A stretch of DNA of 33,935 nucleotides from an uncultured Bacteroidota bacterium (GTDB lineage Bacteria > Bacteroidota > Bacteroidia > Chitinophagales > Chitinophagaceae), in NCBI GenBank assembly GCA_903887005.1, contig CAISOH010000062.1:1-33935 (forward strand), written 5' to 3'. A model generated the notes under the pieces. It saw only the letters and a program-made list of their open reading frames with translations. It had not been told where the DNA came from and did no database searches. The translations under genes and the position numbers were made by a program. Position 1 is the first letter of the stretch; the number at the start of each line of letters is the position of its first letter. Below, in pieces: positions 33,364 through 33,935 of the stretch.

Positions 33364-33379
33364 AAACCACATGGTGCAA

Positions 33380-33387
33380 CAAAAGTA
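33380..33387 (-). promoter_or_regulatory. -7 promoter box of the barrel-lipoprotein operon
   Basis: Minus-strand TACTTTTG (33387-33380) is a perfect TAnnTTTG box. Its closeness to the ATG at 33372 favours the ATG at 33363 as the translated start. Confidence 0.6.
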
Positions 33388-33497
33388 AGGATTAAAGGAA
33401 TCTTAAAAACGGGCATAGATAATATTAAAGCCTGTTAATGATGCTAAAATATTAATGGCACAACATTTATACTAAAATTACCAAACAAGGCAACACA

Positions 33498-33686
33498 ATG
33501 GAAAGTAAGGAAATACAGGAAAAATGGCCCGAACTGAAAAATAAGCTCATGCAGAAGTACCCCCATCTTACTGACGAGGAACTGCGATATGAAATTGGGA
33601 AAGAAGGCGAATTATTAGAACGCCTGCAAAAAAGGTTAGGAAAAAACTGGAAAGAGATAAGGGATGTACTCAGCCTTCTGGGCTAA
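33498..33686 (+). CDS. CsbD-like small stress protein
   Basis: 62 residues, highly charged. The pattern (I)xEKWPELKNKLMQKYPHLTDEEL, then GKEGELLERLQKRLGK, parallels the CsbD family (IKGNWKQLKGK...WGKLTDDDL...GKREQLVGKLQ...YG) in order and spacing, and forms a likely helical bundle. CsbD-like proteins are abundant under general stress in many bacteria, but their function is unknown. The ATG at 33498 is the only reasonable start. No clear -7 box was found upstream. Confidence 0.78.
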   Translation: MESKEIQEKWPELKNKLMQKYPHLTDEELRYEIGKEGELLERLQKRLGKNWKEIRDVLSLLG

Positions 33687-33857
33687 ATATTACATTAGCC
33701 TGTTTCAACCAGGATACCTGAATCAAAATTGCTAAATAACGTGAGTTCGGTGGTCTAATAACTGAAAATCAATTAGTTGCAACTCTCTATAACATGTGTT
33801 TTATGTCACCCTTTCAGATTCTGTGTTCATTACCTAATCTTTCTGCACTTTTTTATT

Positions 33858-33865
33858 TAAATTTG
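33858..33865 (+). promoter_or_regulatory. Possible -7 box just before the right-edge terminator
   Basis: TAAATTTG matches TAnnTTTG and would start a transcript near 33870 that runs directly into the terminator at 33895-33930. In AT-rich DNA a single box match can be chance. No TTG stands at a suitable distance. Confidence 0.3.
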
Positions 33866-33894
33866 TTCCTTAAGGCGGTTTTATACCAGCCTGT

Positions 33895-33930
33895 TTAGAG
33901 TGGCCCTTTGTGGCTACTCTAATTTTTTTT
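33895..33930 (+). terminator. Strong intrinsic terminator
   Basis: ttagagtggcc (33895-33905) pairs with ggctactctaa (33912-33922), with one G-T wobble, around the loop ctttgt, and is followed by eight T (33923-33930). It can end the CsbD-like transcript (stop 33686, leaving a 3' region of about 210 bases) or a separate short transcript. Confidence 0.85.
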
Positions 33931-33935
33931 AACAC

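Overview
The window looks like a chromosomal segment of a Bacteroidota bacterium, most likely from the Chitinophagaceae/Chitinophagales. The evidence is: (i) many starts are preceded by the Bacteroidota -7 promoter box TAnnTTTG rather than by Shine-Dalgarno motifs; (ii) two TonB-dependent receptors carry an N-terminal carboxypeptidase-regulatory-like domain; (iii) there are two type IX secretion (T9SS) cargo proteins, one with a type A and one with a type B C-terminal sorting domain; (iv) there are several outer-membrane barrels and lipoproteins. Base composition is moderately AT-rich.

Layout. 1-397: no clear gene; a tandem pair of hairpin repeats just before the first gene. 398-3297: two overlapping GT-C type membrane glycosyltransferases. 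3334-3821 (minus): a YoeB-like toxin and its antitoxin. 4001-5059: class I fructose-bisphosphate aldolase FbaB, sharing a symmetrical terminator with the convergent TonB receptor at 5114-7990 (minus). 8162-9359 (minus): isopentenyl-diphosphate isomerase followed by a small barrel protein. 9486-13061 (plus): ribD, a DMT-family permease, a YigZ/IMPACT protein and queG, closely spaced. 13062-13994: a Uma2-family gene surrounded by repeats. 13995-19393 (plus): a class I aminotransferase, an M43 metalloprotease with T9SS signal, and recN. 19488-22637 (minus): a second TonB receptor and a secreted protein of unknown function. 22857-27395: a 1512-residue PKD-repeat protein with a gliding/T9SS type B C-terminus. 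27550-29596 (minus): an arylsulfotransferase-like secreted protein and a small lipoprotein. 29788-30234: Hsp20. 30245-30525: three copies of a palindrome-cored repeat. 30541-30895 (minus): RNase P RNA. 31042-31917: TraB/GumN-like secreted protein. 31941-33363 (minus): a barrel-plus-lipoprotein operon. 33498-33686: a CsbD-like small protein. The window ends at a strong terminator.

Most of the content is housekeeping metabolism (glycolysis/gluconeogenesis, isoprenoid, riboflavin, queuosine, RNA processing, recombination repair) mixed with envelope and secreted proteins. I see no tRNA, CRISPR array, transposase, integrase or phage gene, and no convincing multi-gene defence or biosynthetic system. 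The least explained part is the Uma2 module at about 13043-13990: inverted repeats flank it, a 16-bp tandem repeat overlaps its 3' end, and a near-duplicate of the downstream promoter region lies beside it. The repeat cluster next to rnpB and a possible very short transcription unit at the right edge are secondary candidates.
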